A stretch of DNA of 64,000 nt from Magnaporthiopsis rhizophila (lineage: Eukaryota; Ascomycota; Sordariomycetes; Magnaporthales; Magnaporthaceae), in contig PYSS01000042.1 of assembly GCA_003049465.1 (NCBI GenBank), positions 209,241 to 273,240 of the forward strand. Reading direction: 5' to 3'. The notes under the pieces were generated by a model. It did not search any database. It was not told the DNA's origin and saw only the letters and a program-made list of their open reading frames with translations. Within the stretch, counting starts at the first letter, position 1, and each line of letters begins with the position of its first letter. Positions 1 to 9,874 of the stretch are shown in pieces. The position numbers and the translations under genes are program-made.

Positions 1-308
1 TCGATCCACAGGTAGCACGGATCGTCGGATGCCCGGAAATGGCGCAAAAGCGCCTCGACGTTTGGTGTGATCCGCAGGTATGAAGTGTCGTCGCCATCTT
101 CGTGTCTTATTTCCAAGGTCCGCGTGAGTTCCCGCGCCCCCCATGCGTACGAAATGGCAAAGTATTCGACGTGCCGGGCCGAGCGCGGACGTTGGATGAG
201 CGAGCAACTCAGCGGGGCCTCGTTGTCGGTCGCACCGTCCAGGACGACCAGCCGGATAGCGTCCTCGGCGCACAAAGCCTGGTATTGGTAGCGGTTGAAG
301 AGCGGCAT
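1..308 (-). CDS. HET-domain (heterokaryon incompatibility) protein, N-terminal part
   Basis: The minus strand opens with an ATG at 308 and stays open to the window edge, so about 102 codons are visible and the gene continues to the left. The translation carries two hallmarks of the fungal HET domain: an AISYAWG segment (family S-Y-x-W-G) and, at the very edge, YLWID, the start of the family LWIDxxCI motif. HET-domain proteins trigger cell death after non-self recognition. The first motif lies about 60 residues from the start, a usual distance for a HET protein with no extra N-terminal domain. The family call is secure; the partner, allele specificity and intactness of the rest cannot be judged. 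Confidence 0.82.
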   Translation of the reverse strand, partial: MPLFNRYQYQALCAEDAIRLVVLDGATDNEAPLSCSLIQRPRSARHVEYFAISYAWGARELTRTLEIRHEDGDDTSYLRITPNVEALLRHFRASDDPCYLWI

Positions 309-903
309 AGTTTTTAAAGATGAAGGCGGTGCTAGCAATACTGGTTAAGGCAAGAAATAGTCGAGATGGTTTAGCGGGCATTTCTACCTCGCAGGTTGCC
401 TTGGTAAAAAACCAGCAGTGCGGGGTCTGGCGGCGGCGCTTTATGGACGGGAGGGGTATCGAGTCGTCGTGTCCAGTTACAATCTTTCTGTTCCGCTGTA
501 CTTGCGCGGGTTAAAAATACACGCGCTAAATCGGCCCTCTGGGTTTAACATCTACCCTAGGCACTGCGGCCGACCAAATGGATGGATTTAGTATTATTTA
601 TATTTAAAAGTGCGGTTTTAAAACGAAATTAACCTGTTTTACTTTTTTTTTACCTGTAAAAAAAAGTTAATAAATTACGTTAAAAAGGTGTAAAATATAC
701 TAAAAAAAAAATTAAGATGAAAATGTTTCTACTTTAAATTTATCCCAGAGGAAATCTTTTATTAGGATTTGGTCAAAATTTCCAAGTAATGTAATTACGC
801 AACCTCGCCACATATTCTCGCGAGCTTGGTCTGGTAGCATGGCGCGTTTCGTTAAATAACACGTAGAAATTATACCTTATAAATGCCCCTTACACACCAC
901 GAC
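309..903. other. Intergenic, AT-rich in its right half
   Basis: No gene is visible. About 590-870 is strongly AT-rich with poly-A and poly-T runs, like mutated repeat DNA elsewhere in the window. A segment at about 499-545 resembles one at 57060-57104. Confidence 0.6.
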
Positions 904-1839
904 TTACACTACCTTTTCCAACCTCGCCGACTGGACCGCCGCGTGAATCTCGGCATCGGCACCGTCAGGCAGCGGCAGCAGCGGCGACCTCACGGTTGCG
1001 TGCTCCAAAATGCCCCTGGCGACCAGCGCGTGCTTGAGCGCGACGGTGCCCTCCATGTGCGAGCCGCGGTGGTAGACGTTCTTGGTGATGGGCAGGAGGC
1101 GGTCGTGCACCTCGCGAGCCTTGGCGTAGTCCTTCCTCTTGCCGGCCGCGATCATCTCGAGCAAGGGCTCAGGCGCGATGCAGCCGTAGCCGACCAGGAA
1201 GCCGTCGACGTCGAAGGCGGTGCTCAGCAGGTACTCGTCGTGGCAGCTCAGGATCTGGAGCTCGGGCCTCTCGCGGCGGATCACGGGGATCTCGGTGTCC
1301 CAGCGCCTCATGTTGCGCACGCCGTTCTTCATGGCGAAGACCCCGGGCAGCGCGGCGATGTCCAGCATGGTCTGCAGGCTGTAGCTGGCCTTGGTGACGT
1401 CCGGGTACTGGAACAGGATGAGCGGCAGGCCCGACTTCTCGTACACCACCTTGTACCGGTCCTGCGGGGCGCCGGGCTGGTAGCCGAAGCGGAGCCAGCC
1501 GTGGGATGGGTACAACAGACCTGCCGACGCACCCGCCTCGACGGCCCGCTTGGCCTCGAGAGCCGCCACCTCGGTTCCCTCGCCCGTGATGCCGGCGATG
1601 ATGGGGATCTTGTTGCTGACCGACTTGACAAAGGCGCGGATGACCTCGCACTGTTCGTCGGGCGTCAGGAACGTCCCCTCACCGGCGTGGCCCAGAACCA
1701 CGAGGCCTTTGACGCCCTCGATGCTGCCCAGCCACTGGCCAATGCGCTGGATGGCTGGGTAGTCGACGGCACCATCCTTTGTGAAAGGAGTGACGGGTGC
1801 CGGCGTGAGGCCCCTGAGGTCGATGTTGATCGGTGCCAT
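904..1839 (-). CDS. Dihydrodipicolinate synthase/KDG-aldolase family (DapA-like) class I aldolase
   Basis: This 311-residue TIM-barrel protein belongs to the DHDPS/N-acetylneuraminate lyase family, whose members cleave or condense 2-oxo acids through a lysine Schiff base. Visible family marks are the N-terminal LTPAPVTPFT, the glycine-rich GHAGEGTFLT (about residues 50-59), Tyr145 in LFQYP and the likely Schiff-base Lys171 in AMKNG. I chose the ATG at 1839 because the domain begins at once from there; the frame is open to 1959, but the extra 40 residues look like leader. Length matches the family. The adjacent ACS-family permease and Zn2Cys6 regulator suggest a sugar-acid or hydroxy-keto-acid catabolic role rather than lysine synthesis, which fungi do not make by this route. 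The substrate cannot be read from the sequence. Confidence 0.85.
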   Translation of the reverse strand: MAPINIDLRGLTPAPVTPFTKDGAVDYPAIQRIGQWLGSIEGVKGLVVLGHAGEGTFLTPDEQCEVIRAFVKSVSNKIPIIAGITGEGTEVAALEAKRAVEAGASAGLLYPSHGWLRFGYQPGAPQDRYKVVYEKSGLPLILFQYPDVTKASYSLQTMLDIAALPGVFAMKNGVRNMRRWDTEIPVIRRERPELQILSCHDEYLLSTAFDVDGFLVGYGCIAPEPLLEMIAAGKRKDYAKAREVHDRLLPITKNVYHRGSHMEGTVALKHALVARGILEHATVRSPLLPLPDGADAEIHAAVQSARLEKVV

Positions 1840-2406
1840 GGTGTCAAGGCTGGGGTATAAATTGTTGGGAATAGAGGCGGCGTTTTCGTAATGGCTGGTG
1901 GTGGAATTATGTCTTGGTTCGATCGGTAGGCGCCTTCCATCAAGTGGATGGTGTGACATGTTTTAAATACCTTTATAAAAGTGTAAAGATGGCGGTCTTG
2001 GCGTATGAAAAAGAGGCAGCGGTGCCGCGGAGTTTAACCCGCAGGCACCGGAACGGAAGCGCCATCCCGACCCACTCCCGACTTCGGTTTGCAAGCTAAG
2101 CCGAATGCCGAGGGGAAGATGCGTGAGGTTAAGCCAGTTTGATGCGGCGCCGCTGCGGCGCGTTCGTCATGTGGCAGGCTTTTCCGGCTCTGCGGATTTC
2201 CGGATTCTGGTGGGCCTGGTTGAGACAGGGATAATCATGGGGGCTGGGTTCAAATGCCATTTTCCCCCACTCCAGCCTCTGTAAAATGCAGGCACAGATG
2301 TAGGGGCCATGTATTCACAGGCGGACGGGGAGAAGACAGTGAATGCGGAAACGAAAAAGGAGCGCACGAGCACGATGGGCGAGAGCTAGCATAAAAAAAA
2401 ACCTAA
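1840..2406. other. Intergenic: promoter side of the aldolase, 3' side of the permease
   Basis: No coding signal is visible. It should contain the aldolase promoter on the minus strand and the permease 3' end. Confidence 0.5.
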
Positions 2407-4251
2407 TTACAGGGCATATTTGAACAGCGGGCTCCGGTCACCAAGGAGTTCAAGCTCCTCCTCCGTGTACTTGCTCCGAATCTCGTCCTCGGAAAGTGCC
2501 ACGTTGCGCTTGTTGGACTTCCAGAGGAGGAACTCGAGCAGGACGACGGAAACGATTCCTGACGCCACAAACGCAAGCGAGGTGCCAAACCCAGTGACGT
2601 ACCGAGGCGCCTCCTCATCTTTGTATATGTAGCTACCCACCACGCCACCGATGTTTCCCGTGCAGACCAGGAGGCCGATGCTGACCGCACGCTTGGCAGG
2701 ACCCGCCTGGTTGGCCACGTTCCAGGCATTAACGCCCGGGAAGATGGGGTACATGCCTGCGTTGGCGAGGGTGACGGCAAAGTAGCACAGGGCAACGTTG
2801 TTCTTGATGTCTGCCGCCATGGTAAAGAGAATGATGAAGGCTGTGACGACGACCGCCTGCGAACCTACGATGAAGGGCATGCGCCAGCCGCACCGGTCCG
2901 CCAGCACCGAGATCACAAAAGCAGAGACGGCGCCGACGACGTACGGAGGCATGGTCATCAGCTGGGCCTGCGCGGACGTGAAGCCCATGGAGCGGACGAT
3001 GGTCGGCATGGTGAATTTCATGGCGTAGTTGGGCACCGCGTTGGACCAGCTGCCCAGCGTGAGGAGGTAGATCTTCCAATCCGCCAGAGCCGCCGTCACA
3101 GCTTGCTTGTCAAAGTGGCTGTGCTTCTTGGGCGCGACCTGTCCGCCGACCTCTTTAAACGCCGTCGGATTACGGGCCACCTGGCGGAGCTCCAAGTAGC
3201 GAACCTCGTCAGGAGTGAGCCAGGCTGAGGACAGCGAGGGCTTGTCGATTAATAACGGGAAGCAGGCGACGCCCAAGAGCACGGTTAACGCTCCTTCGAC
3301 GATGAAAATCTGCAATGGAAATTAATGTCTGTCCTGAACGAAGATATTGGCAAGGTAGACAAAAAAAAAACACGCGGACAAAAACTGTCCGGTAAAACCC
3401 ACCCATCTCCAGCCTTCCAAGCCGGCAAGCCCTTTCATCTTTGCAATAGCAAAAGCCAGCAGGCCCGAGACTGCGCCTCCGGTGGCAGCAGAGCTGTACA
3501 GAAGCGCGATGCGGCTTTGCGTCTCATCCGGAAGATACCACTGCGAGATCATCAGGATGGCACCAGGAAAGAAGCCGGCCCTGTGATAAGCCCAGTCGGT
3601 TAGTTCAAGCCTGCAGAAGAAAACCCACGTCCGAGTCAAAAGAGAGCTCACTCGAAAAGACCGAGAAGAAACCGAACCACCACCAGGCCGGCAAAGTTGC
3701 GCACGATGCCCGTCAGGGTCATGACAATTCCCCACGCCACGACAATAATGCCCATATACGTGGAAGGCCTTTTAAACTTTTGGATGACGATGTTACTGGG
3801 GACTTCGGCGAGGATGTACGGGGGGAAGAAGACGGAGAGCGCGATATTGTACTGATCACCCGTCATATGCAGATTTTCGAGCAGGCCTTCGATCTTTGCG
3901 TTTCCTATGCACTGCGTGTAAGCAACGTGGTAGCGTCCTACAAGGTTCTGGGCCAGGCCGCTCTTACCAATGTTGGTCTTGTCGAGGTAGGTTATTAGAT
4001 AGAGGATCATAAGCATGGGGATGAGGCGTAGCTACGTTAACCACCTGTTAGCTGGATGCACTATTGCGGATGCCATGGAAGAATACATGTACGTCAATTT
4101 TCCGGATGACTCTTCTCTTGGCCTCCGGAGGAAAGTTGGCCAGGAACAGGGCGTCCTCTTCGGACGGGACTCCGAGATACTGCTGTCCTTCGACCATGGC
4201 GGCGGCCGGCTTCCCGCCTGGCGTTTCTGAGCGGCTCGAGTAGCTCGTCAT
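2407..4251 (-). CDS. MFS transporter, anion:cation symporter (ACS/Dal5-like) family
   Basis: I place five exons on the minus strand: 4251-4093, 4031-3968, 3904-3652, 3580-3403 and 3309-2407, giving 518 residues. Introns of 61, 63, 71 and 93 nt have GT-AG ends, and every junction keeps the frame and restores the family sequence. After splicing the N-terminus reads KID-LRLIPML, then YLDKTNIGNAK (first membrane segment and loop typical of allantoate/nicotinate-type permeases), then PSNIVIQKF, FLLGLFEAGFFPGA and GWRWIFIVEG. The last exon carries the second six-helix half. The 63-nt second intron is a multiple of three and stop-free, so it can be mistaken for coding sequence. Family members take up organic anions such as allantoate, nicotinate or sugar acids. 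It lies head-to-head with the regulator and beside the aldolase. The first donor (4092) has a near alternative two codons on. Confidence 0.85.
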
Positions 4252-4809
4252 AATGCCTTCGGAGCGCGCCGGCGTCGGGAAGCTGGCAAGGCGGGGCGGG
4301 ACGTGAGACTCGGTGGAGGCTGAACAGGTTCGATTCCCCTGTGCCGTGCAAAGCAAGCACCAGACGGTGGAATAAAGTTGCGCGACCAAAAGAACGAAAG
4401 CGACACCGGCAAGGTATATATGCCGGCAATCTGGCCAAGTATGGTAACCAGAACTGGGCTAGCCAGCCTTAAAGACGCATCTTCAAGTTTCTCCCGGACC
4501 TATACCGAGAGAACGGGTCGCGGCCCCACGGGGAACCAGCCGCCAAGTGTAAGCCAAGGCTAGGAATCCGGGGTTTGACAAGTTAAATGTCCAGGGGTCT
4601 TCCAGGGGCGGCTGCGGATGGACGGCCAATCCGGGAATCCGGCTCCTGCAGAGCAACCGGGTCCAAGACCTCCCTGCACCTTGGCCAAGGGTAAAAATGC
4701 GGGGGAACGGAGGGAAACCCGCCCCGTCGCCGGATTTCTTTTCCGCTCGGATACTTGTCCCTTAGCATTGCCAGCCACGGGCATGCCCCCAATTTTTGGG
4801 CTCTCCGCC
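4252..4809. promoter_or_regulatory. Divergent promoter between permease and Zn2Cys6 regulator
   Basis: About 560 bp separate the two divergent starts, or about 370 bp if the regulator starts at 4618. The close head-to-head arrangement makes shared control plausible. I did not identify a specific operator. Confidence 0.45.
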
Positions 4810-7163
4810 ATGGCAGCCCCGGCGCCGGATTTCGACAGCGGCATTGCGTTGGATCTCAGCCGCGGCCGAAAGCGGCCTCGAACGGCGGGCGAGGCGACAA
4901 TCAGCAACCCGCGCAGGGCACCCAAGGCGAGCCGGGCATGCGACACATGCAAGGCGAAGAAGGCACGATGCAGCGGCACGATGCCCTGCACGCGGTGCGC
5001 CGAGAGAGGTCTGGCGTGTCTTTACGACGCGAGCTATACACGCGGCAGACCCCCGACTCCGCCGCCTGGCCCGTCCACGCCTCCTCCTCGTCGAGCGACA
5101 GGGTTTGAGGTGTCGGGGTGGAGCCCGCAAAGACTCGCGGTTGTGACCGGTGGTACATCAACAACCCGCCCGGCAGTGCCAGCGCCGACAAGGGTCGAGG
5201 CCACGGCTCACCAGGAGCAGGCCCCCGCCTCTGAGTCTGTCACCAGGCGCGGCTCTCCCGAGCTGGAACCGTTGGAGATAGGTGGGCAGTACGTGGAGCA
5301 GACGTCGGGCCTGGCATTCCTGCATCGCGCCCATATGCGGCTGTTGTCGCAGAACGGCGCCGGCTCCTCGGCCGCGGCAGTGGAAGGAGTCGTCCAACCA
5401 ATGAGCGTTTCACAGCCCCTGATGGCAGCCGGTGACAAGCCCATGCTCGACTCGCTGGCCCGAGCGACTAGGACGAGCGATAGAGACGGCGACGGCAGCA
5501 GAGCGCGTCTGCCATCCGGAGCCGCGTCGCTGCTGGCCTTTTATTTTGACACTTGTGTTGTTACCTATCGCATCCTCCATCGCCGGATCACCGAGACCTG
5601 GCTGCGCACCATGGAACAGGGGATGGGCGCGCACAAGGCCAACAAAGGCTCGCTATACCATGCAGTCGGCGAGGCCAAGGCTGCCATTTTGCTAACCGTA
5701 TTGGCCATCTCGATCCAAAAGCAGGCGAGTATGTTGATATACGCGACGCCCGGGCGCGAAGGAGGATGCGACGAGGACGAGGTGCTGCGCGAAAGCGATT
5801 CATAGTAAGTCACCTACCACGCCCGAAGGTACATAACAAGGTAATAGCGAGTTAAAACCAGGGACCAAGCTTCTCTTTGGCCGCTGGGCTTATCCAAACC
5901 GAAACAGGATTGCCGAAACTGGAATCCGCGCAGGCCCGACTCCTCCAAGTCCTGTACCTTCTCCAAACGTCGCGCGTCAACCAGGCATGGTACCTGCTCG
6001 GCACGGTATCCCAAATCGTCTCAGCTTTGGGATTGCACCGGAATCGCAAAGCAGCGCGACCCCGACCAAACTATATCCAGCAGCAATGCGGTCGCCGGAC
6101 CTTTTGGGTACTTTATATCATCGATGTATATCTCAGCGTCGTCCTGGGCCGCCCGCGGTACCTCGACGACGACAATATCGACCAGGAGTACCCCGACTCC
6201 ATCGCCGACGACGACATGACGCCAAACGAGGAACCCGTCACGCCAATGGGAAACGTTCAAAGCAAAAATGATAGCCCCATGGAGGCCCTGGTGCAGCACG
6301 CCAAGCTGGGGCGCATTATTGCCGCCACATGCCGTGAAGTGTACGCCATTAGTCCGACGCGGTCACGCAAAGATCGGCTGTGTCTCGCGGTGGGGTTTGG
6401 CGGCCAGCTTCACGAATGGCGAGCCGCCCTGCCGCCGTTGCTGGGCGCCGTTAGGCCTTCCAGTTTGGTGCCCAGCTTCCGCCGGCAGGCCGTGGCCCTG
6501 CAGCTCGCCCACGCGCACGCCATCATGCACGCCACCCGGCCGTTTCTTCTTTTAACCAGGGGCAAATCGCCGCGGACCGGCCAGCCGCAAACCGAGACAG
6601 AGCAGCAGCATCATGATCCGCGCCGAACCATGGTGGCCGAGTGCCTCGAGGCGGCGCGGATCGCGCTGGAACTGATCGATTCGATCGCGGGCGACGAGTC
6701 GCTGTCCCACGCCTTCTGGTGGAGCCACTATGTCAACTTTTGCGCCATCGCCGTGGTTTTCGTGTGGGAGATCCAGCAGTCGACCCCGGACGCGGGGCTC
6801 CAAGAACAACAAGCAGCAGCGCCCGAGCATGAGCACCTGTTTGCCCTAGCCGAGCGCTGCCACGCCCACCTTGCTCGCGTTCTCTTCGCCGACGCTCCCT
6901 GGCGGAGGTACATTGTCATCCTTGAAGAGCTGCGTTTGGAGGCGAGGCACCATCAGTCCGCAAAAAGCACGCCGACGACGGCGCCAGGCGTCGACGGCAG
7001 CAGCCCTTTGCATGTGCCAACAACCGTCGAAACAGCAGTGCCGAGCAACGACCCGCAGTTTCCAGCTGGATTTTACGACTGGGCGCCGATGGACTGGCTG
7101 GAGCTGGACGCGTCGGCTTTTCCGCAGTTTGACATTTCGAATAATGAGCTAGATTTTTATTAA
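4810..7163 (+). CDS. Zn(II)2Cys6 fungal transcription factor with fungal_trans domain
   Basis: This is a binuclear zinc-cluster regulator with two exons, 4810-5804 and 5870-7163 (65-nt intron, donor GTAAGT), giving 762 residues. Six cysteines have the canonical spacing C-x2-C-x6-C-x5-C-x2-C-x6-C at about residues 44-70, followed by a proline-rich linker. The splice restores the fungal_trans signature ESDSYFSLAAGL, then LESAQARLLQVLYLL, WYLLGTVSQIVSALGLHRN and, further on, FWVLYIIDVYLSVVLGRPRYLDD. The frame is open from an ATG at 4618 (826 residues), but 4810 has the better start context (gccATGG) and the added 64 residues have no domain character. It is divergent from the permease and probably regulates the permease/aldolase pair. 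Confidence 0.85.
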
Positions 7164-8188
7164 TTTTTGTCTTTGGCGCGTCCCCAGCAACCAAGCTTGC
7201 CCGCTATTACCCGTTTCATCCTGTAATCAGTCCACCGGTAGCTCATCCCAACCGCCGAACATCGGGACGCCGGGATCAAGCCGCAGGAACCAGGCACCTC
7301 CGTTCGGACGGCAGAGCCGGTACGGCACAGTCGGAGGAACCCAAAACGGAGAAGGTGGGAGAACCATCACCAGATCTGTGCCTCCCTGGTTGGCTGGGGC
7401 GGAAGGCCACGTTTGCGCCTCAATGGCAACCATCTTGGCTTCCTGTTACCGCGTCTGCCTGGCTGCCAGCAGCAGAGGCGACCAAACGGGTAAAATCCTC
7501 AGTTGACGGCGTAGAAGGTCAGGATTCCCGACTCGACGTCGACAACGAGAGGCATCCACGCCGCATGCCGCCACTCTCCCGCGCCCGCACACGCGCCCTC
7601 CTCCTCCGCCTACTCCCACAGCTCCGGCGTGCGATGTTTCCGTCCTTCCACCAACGGATTAGCCAAGGGCGCTCTTGCGGAAAGAGAAAGACTGGTCAGC
7701 TGGACGGGCCCATGTGACAGAGCAAGCGGCTGGCTCATGGAAACGGACTTGTTGTAAAGAAACTGGTTTCCTGGCAGGATGGAGGTGCGGCGGCTGATAG
7801 AAGCGAGCTCGAACGTCCCAGAGGAGTGTGGCTGCAGACGGTGTCGGCTAGATGGGACTGAGGCTGGCCTGTAAGGGTGGCAGGTTAATAACTAGGTAGA
7901 TAAACTGGAAAGAAGTGCATGGTGAGCACCTAAATGTGCGAGATATTATCAGCAGGCTCCAGTGTAAAGATCAAGTCAGCAGACAGCAGTTTTATTCCGA
8001 GCTTCGTCGACAACAGGCACTGGCATGGCCCCAGGACATTTGGATGCACGGTTGGCAGTTGACAAGGGCGTGCACCTGGGCATGTGAAGATGTTTGTCCC
8101 AAAATAAAACGTGCACATCAACCACCAAACCAAAATTTGCTTTTCAACACGCTCCTAGCATAAAAACACCTGCGAATCTCCTTAAACA
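7164..8188. other. Intergenic, no gene seen
   Basis: The 3' flank of the regulator. Open frames here, including one of 120 codons at 7355-7717, show no recognisable domain and are probably chance frames in GC-rich DNA. Confidence 0.5.
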
Positions 8189-8320
8189 AGAGATAAAAAA
8201 TAGGAAAAGAGATAAGAAAGAAGAAAGAGATAAGAAATAGGAAAAGAGATAAGAAAGAAGAAAGAGATAAGAAATAGGAAAAGAGATAAGAAAGAAGAAA
8301 GAGATAAGAAATAGGAAAAG
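8189..8320. repeat. 37-bp purine-rich minisatellite, about 3.5 copies
   Basis: A 37-nt unit built from the submotifs gagataag, aaataggaaaa and aaagaagaa repeats nearly perfectly; the first copy is slightly diverged. The top strand is almost wholly purine. The regular spacing is of tandem-repeat type, with no unique spacers. Confidence 0.9.
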
Positions 8321-8821
8321 AAGTGTGAATGCCTTACGCGTAGTAATTCTCGTAAGTAAATTTCAACAGTAAATTTAAAGCTGTATGTTGCGAAAGTCTT
8401 ATTTTGGCCTCGTCGAAGGCTCGCGGCACCAAAATGACGTAGCGTGTCAGCGACCGCGTCTCCCCTACGGCACTTCAGGGGATAGCAACGCAAACCAAGC
8501 GGCGCCAACAAATGGCTCAGCGCTTCCAATGGGAGCCTTCTCCCCGACCTGACCTATGCCCAGCGACCCGACCATGTTGGAATATTCTCCAGATTGTTAC
8601 TGCTGCCGTAAAGACACATGGCTAAGCAACTGCGCAGCGGCAGACAACGAATGCGCCGCCGTCATCATCTTGCCACCGCCTGACCAGCGCTCCATCCCCG
8701 CCAGCCACAGCCATGCCCAAAGCCGCGGCCCGGGAAGGGAATCGACCGGCTCTAGGTTCTCTCCCACCCGCAAAAAACGCTCTACGAGCCCGTTAAGAAG
8801 CCGCAAGACATGTGAGCCCTG
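8321..8821. other. Sequence upstream of the nuclease-like pseudogene
   Basis: This may hold the missing N-terminal part of the downstream broken gene. About 8730-8820 encodes a basic serine/arginine stretch in one frame, as seen before the nuclease-like domain in relatives, but no continuous frame joins them. Confidence 0.3.
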
Positions 8822-9874
8822 TCCAAACCTATCGAAACGAAAGCATTGTCGGATCCCACGAGGCAGCTTCCACCCGACATGGCCGATTTGTACAGCCGCA
8901 TACAAGATACGTCGAGTTTCAGAATGCGTTCGTCCCCGCCGGGGCTCGAGAGGCAGTGACCAGGGCCCTGCAGTAATCTGGACGTCGGACAACATCATGG
9001 CCGGCACGTTGGTTTTTCTCCAGCCCAGAGGCGGCAACCGACCCCCAAAACAGGAGGGCAGCGGCCGAGGCGGAGCTTGCGGAGCTGCTAAGGCTAAAAG
9101 CCACGGCGGATGAGTGTCTGGAAGAAAACGTTTCCGAGGCGGCCTGGAATGTGGACGTCCATTCCCCCATGCTTCAGCTGGCGATGGCTGGGTCTGGAGT
9201 CAGGCGCCTCGTTATCACCACGGCCCGTATCGCCCCCGAGTGGCTCGCCACCAGCGCTTCGGCCTCGTCGGTGCCTGGGACGGCATCTGCGTCCTCTGTT
9301 TCGTCGTCCTCTGCTGCGTCGTCGGTAGGCCGATCCCGTCCAGCCGCCGAAAGCGCAGGCGCAGATGCGGCCGTCGCGGCCGGCAAGATGGTGGATTTCG
9401 CTCTGGTGCTGTCCGAGTCCGAAACGACGCCGCTGGGGTCAGCCGTCTGGGACGCTGTCAGGGCGGCGCCGCCGGACGAACGGTCGGTCAACCAAAGCAC
9501 GCATATGCCTTTGACTCTGCGGCCTCTGGGCATCAGTATCGAGACCAAGGCTTCGGCGAACGTTGTCGAGGGCCGCGTCCAGCCGGGGCTGTGGACAGCC
9601 GCCCGGTTCGCTCGGATGTGGGCGTGGGTATCGGCAAGGCCTGCCAAAGGCATGCCTACCGCCATGCCTGTCATTCCGGTATCGGGGAGCTGCTGGACGC
9701 TGTCGTTTGTTTGTGACCGTGGGAGCAGAGTTCTAGTTTGTCTACGAGATACGGATTGGGGACACGCGCTCGTTGGTGGGCTTGTACGAACTGTTGGCGG
9801 TGCTGCGAGTGCTAGTCCGGTGGATGAACACAGACCTGAGGGCCTTTTTTGAGCATCTGTTTGGTGTATCGTGA
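8822..9874 (+). pseudogene. PD-(D/E)XK nuclease-like domain gene, frameshifted
   Basis: Coherent coding sequence runs through three frame changes. Frame 2 from 8822 gives PDMADLYSRIQDT. Frame 1 then gives NAFVPAGAREAVTRAL, a TAA at 8974-8976, and continues through SEAAWNVDVHSP, TTARIAP, MVDFALVL (candidate catalytic Asp) and PLGISIETK (the E-x-K part). Near 9735 the frame shifts again and the C-terminus continues as EIRIGDTRSLVGLYELLAVL to a TGA at 9872-9874. The order SEAAWN-VH, TTARI, D, SIETK, GDTR-LVGLY is what I recall for a widespread fungal PD-(D/E)XK-like family of unknown role. The last shift is explained by one extra base in a TTT run. With a stop and at least two shifts the gene is probably dead, though the last could be a sequencing error. 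Confidence 0.65.

Noticed and set aside
883..1860. 325-codon plus-strand frame over the aldolase gene
   Set aside because: Antisense shadow of a GC-rich gene; the minus strand has the clear family motifs.
3905..3967. In-frame 21-residue insertion in the permease
   Set aside because: It has GTAAGA...ATAG ends and breaks the conserved TNIGNAK segment, so it is an intron, not an insertion.
4328..4339. tRNA B-box-like sequence ggttcgattccc
   Set aside because: No A box at the right distance and no foldable acceptor or anticodon arms; it lies in the promoter between permease and regulator.
8189..8320. Possible CRISPR-like array
   Set aside because: Units are tandem without unique spacers, and the host is a fungus.
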